A DNA stretch of 64,000 nucleotides, from positions 1,892,001-1,956,000 of the forward strand of contig NZ_CP110389.1 of assembly GCF_026015985.1 (NCBI RefSeq), written 5' to 3'. Positions 62,421 to 64,000 of the stretch are shown piece after piece. Under the pieces are notes generated by a model that had not been told where the DNA came from, did no database searches, and was given only the letters and a program-made list of their open reading frames with translations. This DNA comes from Rhodopseudomonas sp. P2A-2r. Lineage in GTDB: Bacteria > Pseudomonadota > Alphaproteobacteria > Rhizobiales > Xanthobacteraceae. Within the stretch, counting starts at the first letter, position 1, and each line of letters starts with the position of its first letter. A program made the translations under genes and the position numbers.

Positions 62421-63458
62421 TTAGTTCGCAACCGTCGGCGGCACGCGATCGGCCTTGGCGGGGAGGAACCCGCGATCGAACACATCGCCTGATGCTGGCA
62501 CCTTCGGCAGTTCGAACGACGCGGCGACGGTGGCGATGGCCGAGGTCAGACGCTTGTCGCCGACGTCGCCGAGGCCCAGCTCGCGGGCTTCCGGCGTGTC
62601 GATCAGGGTCTTGTAGACATAGAGCAGGCGGCGCTTCTCGATGTCCTTCTTGATCAGCGACTCCTCGGCGGCCAGCAGGTCGATGGCGGCGTCGGGATTT
62701 TGCACCGTCTCCTTCAGCGCGCGGTTGATCGCGCGCAACAGGCCCTTGACCGCCTCGGGCTTCTCCTTCGCCAGCTTCGGCGACACCATGATGCCGTTGG
62801 AATACAGGTCCAGCCCATAGTCCGAATAATACATCCAGCGGAAATCCTTGTCCGGATCGAGCTTGAGCGACACCAGGTTCATGTAGCTGGTAGCGGTGAA
62901 CACGGCCACGGATTCCACCTGGCCCTGCAGCAGCATCTGCTCCTGCAGCGCCGGCGATACCGTGGTGAGGTTGATCTTGCCGTAGTCGACGCCGTTCTGC
63001 TTGGCCAGCAGCGGCAGCAGCTTGACGGAGGCGCCGCCGGCCGGTGCGCCGAGCTTGGAGCCGGCGAGATCCTTCAGCGTCTTGATCGGGCTGTCGGCCT
63101 TGGTCAGCAGCGCGAACGGCGCCTTGCTGTAGATCATGTAGACCATCACGGGTGCTTCGCCGGGCTTGGTCGCGGCATTCTGGATGATGGCGTTGATGTC
63201 GCCGAAGCCGGCGTCATAGGCGCCGGACATCACGCGGGTCACCGTGGCGGCCGAGCCCTCGCCCTGGTCGATGGTGACGTCGAGGTTCTCGTCCTTGAAG
63301 TAGCCCTTCGCCTTGGCCCAGTAGTACGGCGCGTGCACGCCCTGGATCTTCCAGTCCAACGTGAACTTGATCTTGGTCGGATCTGCTGCCGCAGCACCTG
63401 ACGCGAAGGGCACGGCGAGACTGCCGGCGATGAGAAGGGACGTCAGGATACAGCGCAT
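62421..63458 (-). CDS. ABC-type substrate-binding protein, NMT1/THI5-like (SsuA/ThiY type)
   Basis: A 345-residue periplasmic protein with signal peptide ending AAAA (about residue 25). The fold begins KIKFTLDWKIQGVHAPYYWA followed by KAKGYFKDENLDVTIDQGEG, the classic start of NMT1-like binding proteins that bind pyrimidine precursors, nitrate or sulfonates. The permease and ATPase genes usually next to it are absent within the window, so they must lie elsewhere. Neighbouring amidohydrolase suggests a nitrogen-heterocycle ligand. Confidence 0.85.
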   Translation of the reverse strand: MRCILTSLLIAGSLAVPFASGAAAADPTKIKFTLDWKIQGVHAPYYWAKAKGYFKDENLDVTIDQGEGSAATVTRVMSGAYDAGFGDINAIIQNAATKPGEAPVMVYMIYSKAPFALLTKADSPIKTLKDLAGSKLGAPAGGASVKLLPLLAKQNGVDYGKINLTTVSPALQEQMLLQGQVESVAVFTATSYMNLVSLKLDPDKDFRWMYYSDYGLDLYSNGIMVSPKLAKEKPEAVKGLLRAINRALKETVQNPDAAIDLLAAEESLIKKDIEKRRLLYVYKTLIDTPEARELGLGDVGDKRLTSAIATVAASFELPKVPASGDVFDRGFLPAKADRVPPTVAN

Positions 63459-63522
63459 GTCAGGTCTCCGGTGAGGGCGGGGTGGTGATTGTTGAAGCAG
63501 AACGCTGGGGGCGGCGGCGTTC

Positions 63523-63698
63523 ACCTCTCCCCGCACAGCGAAGCGAAGCTTCGCCAGGCGGGGAGAGGTCTGATTGCGGCGATGCGCAGCATCGCGCGAT
63601 CCGGGTGAGGGGGACTATCGCGTGAAACACCGGCTCCCCTCACCCGACCGACTTCGCTGCGCTCGCCGGTCGACCTCTCCCCGCAAGCGGGGAGAGGT
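63523..63698. repeat. Dispersed palindromic repeat, family A
   Basis: Outer acctctccccgc / gcggggagaggt, inner ggtgagggggac / ccctcaccc pair and a gcgaagcgaagcttcgc hairpin. Nearly the same architecture as the copy at 57059-57225. Confidence 0.85.
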
Positions 63699-63731
63699 GA
63701 AGAGCGCCGTCGTTGCTTTGTGGATTGCTAC

Positions 63732-64000
63732 CTAAAGCCATTTCGGCACGTCGGTTTTCTGGAAGTGCCGCAACTTGTCGAGCAGCGCCGCCGGCTCCGG
63801 ATCAACGCAGATCGAGTGGCGGTGCGCAGCCGGCAGGAATTTCGTCACCACCATATGATCGATGAAAGCGAGGAACGGCGCGAAGAAGCCGGCGATGTCC
63901 AGCAGGCCGACCGGCTTGTCGATCTCCGAGAGCTGGTTCATGGTCCAGACCTCCATCATCTCTTCCATGGTGCCGATGCCGCCCGGCAGCGCGATGAAGG
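63732..64000 (-). CDS. LOG-family protein (cytokinin riboside 5'-monophosphate phosphoribohydrolase), partial
   Basis: The C-terminal 89 residues are present; the start lies beyond the right edge. ALPGGIGTMEEMMEVWTM contains the family motif PGGxGTxxE, part of the active site. LOG proteins cleave nucleoside 5'-monophosphates, releasing free base; in plant-associated bacteria this can release cytokinins. The C-terminus ends normally (LRHFQKTDVPKWL). Confidence 0.88.
   Translation of the reverse strand, partial: FIALPGGIGTMEEMMEVWTMNQLSEIDKPVGLLDIAGFFAPFLAFIDHMVVTKFLPAAHRHSICVDPEPAALLDKLRHFQKTDVPKWL

Noticed and set aside
57757..62492. Very long plus-strand open frames (744 and 903 codons) across the kinase, regulator and amidohydrolase genes
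   Set aside because: They run antisense to three genes with clear domains and through palindromic repeats; composition is that of reverse-complement coding sequence.
27641..63698. Regular palindromes considered as a CRISPR array or insertion sequence
   Set aside because: Copies are kilobases apart, not evenly spaced, without spacers, transposase genes or cas genes.
1..64000. tRNA, rRNA or riboswitch genes
   Set aside because: Intergenic regions were read for cloverleaf and known aptamer patterns by eye and none was convincing; a tRNAscan/Infernal run would be decisive.

Overview
The window is GC-rich alphaproteobacterial chromosome. Gene content (Sox system, hydantoinase plus TRAP transporter, N-methylglutamate-type methylamine genes, several Liv-type ABC importers) and the dispersed palindromic repeats of the type acctctccccgc...gcggggagaggt point to the Bradyrhizobium/Rhodopseudomonas/Tardiphaga group (Nitrobacteraceae). 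That placement is inference from gene content; no rRNA or tRNA gene was seen.

Layout. 1-8915: a thiosulfate-oxidation (sox) locus, with soxR(partial)-soxS divergent from soxV-soxW, an HbpS/GlcG-like gene, soxA-soxX, and a divergent soxY-soxZ-soxB-soxC-soxD. 8916-9894: almost empty, with a GntR-like remnant and inverted repeats. 9895-16641: hydantoinase/oxoprolinase A and B with a TRAP transporter. 16684-17854: NiCoT-family nickel transporter behind an exact NikR-type operator. 17871-23824: TetR regulator and tripartite RND efflux genes sharing a perfect 22-bp-arm palindrome. 24489-34106: LysR, shikimate/quinate dehydrogenase, a complete LivKHMGF-type importer, a Gfo/Idh oxidoreductase and a QuiC-type 3-dehydroshikimate dehydratase; together these look like a quinate/shikimate uptake and degradation unit ending in protocatechuate. 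34134-35477: TadG-like protein. 35652-45728: an XRE-cupin regulator at the centre of two divergent operons usually annotated sarcosine oxidase and GlxBCD/GlnT, whose combination matches the N-methylglutamate pathway for methylamine (mgd, mgs, gmaS). 45927-46229: an HU-type protein. 46451-57047: an IclR-centred unit with a Rieske oxygenase, FAD ferredoxin reductase, a second glutamine-synthetase-like ligase, a CHMI-like isomerase and a second Liv-type importer; this looks like import, gamma-glutamylation and oxygenation of an unidentified amine. 57245-64000: two small exported proteins, a two-component system, an amidohydrolase, an orphan NMT1/THI5-like binding protein and the end of a LOG-family gene.

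Important caveat: eight otherwise good genes (soxY, dctM, the first membrane fusion protein, lysR, the sarcosine-oxidase-like alpha subunit, the FAD reductase, the second Liv binding protein and the second livM) are interrupted by single-base shifts, nearly all at homopolymer runs one base too short. This looks like systematic sequencing/assembly error rather than biology, so these genes are annotated as single coding regions with the shift noted.

Two unrelated sets of genes traditionally called sox occur here: sulfur oxidation (1-8915) and sarcosine-oxidase-like (35652-40689). They should not be confused.
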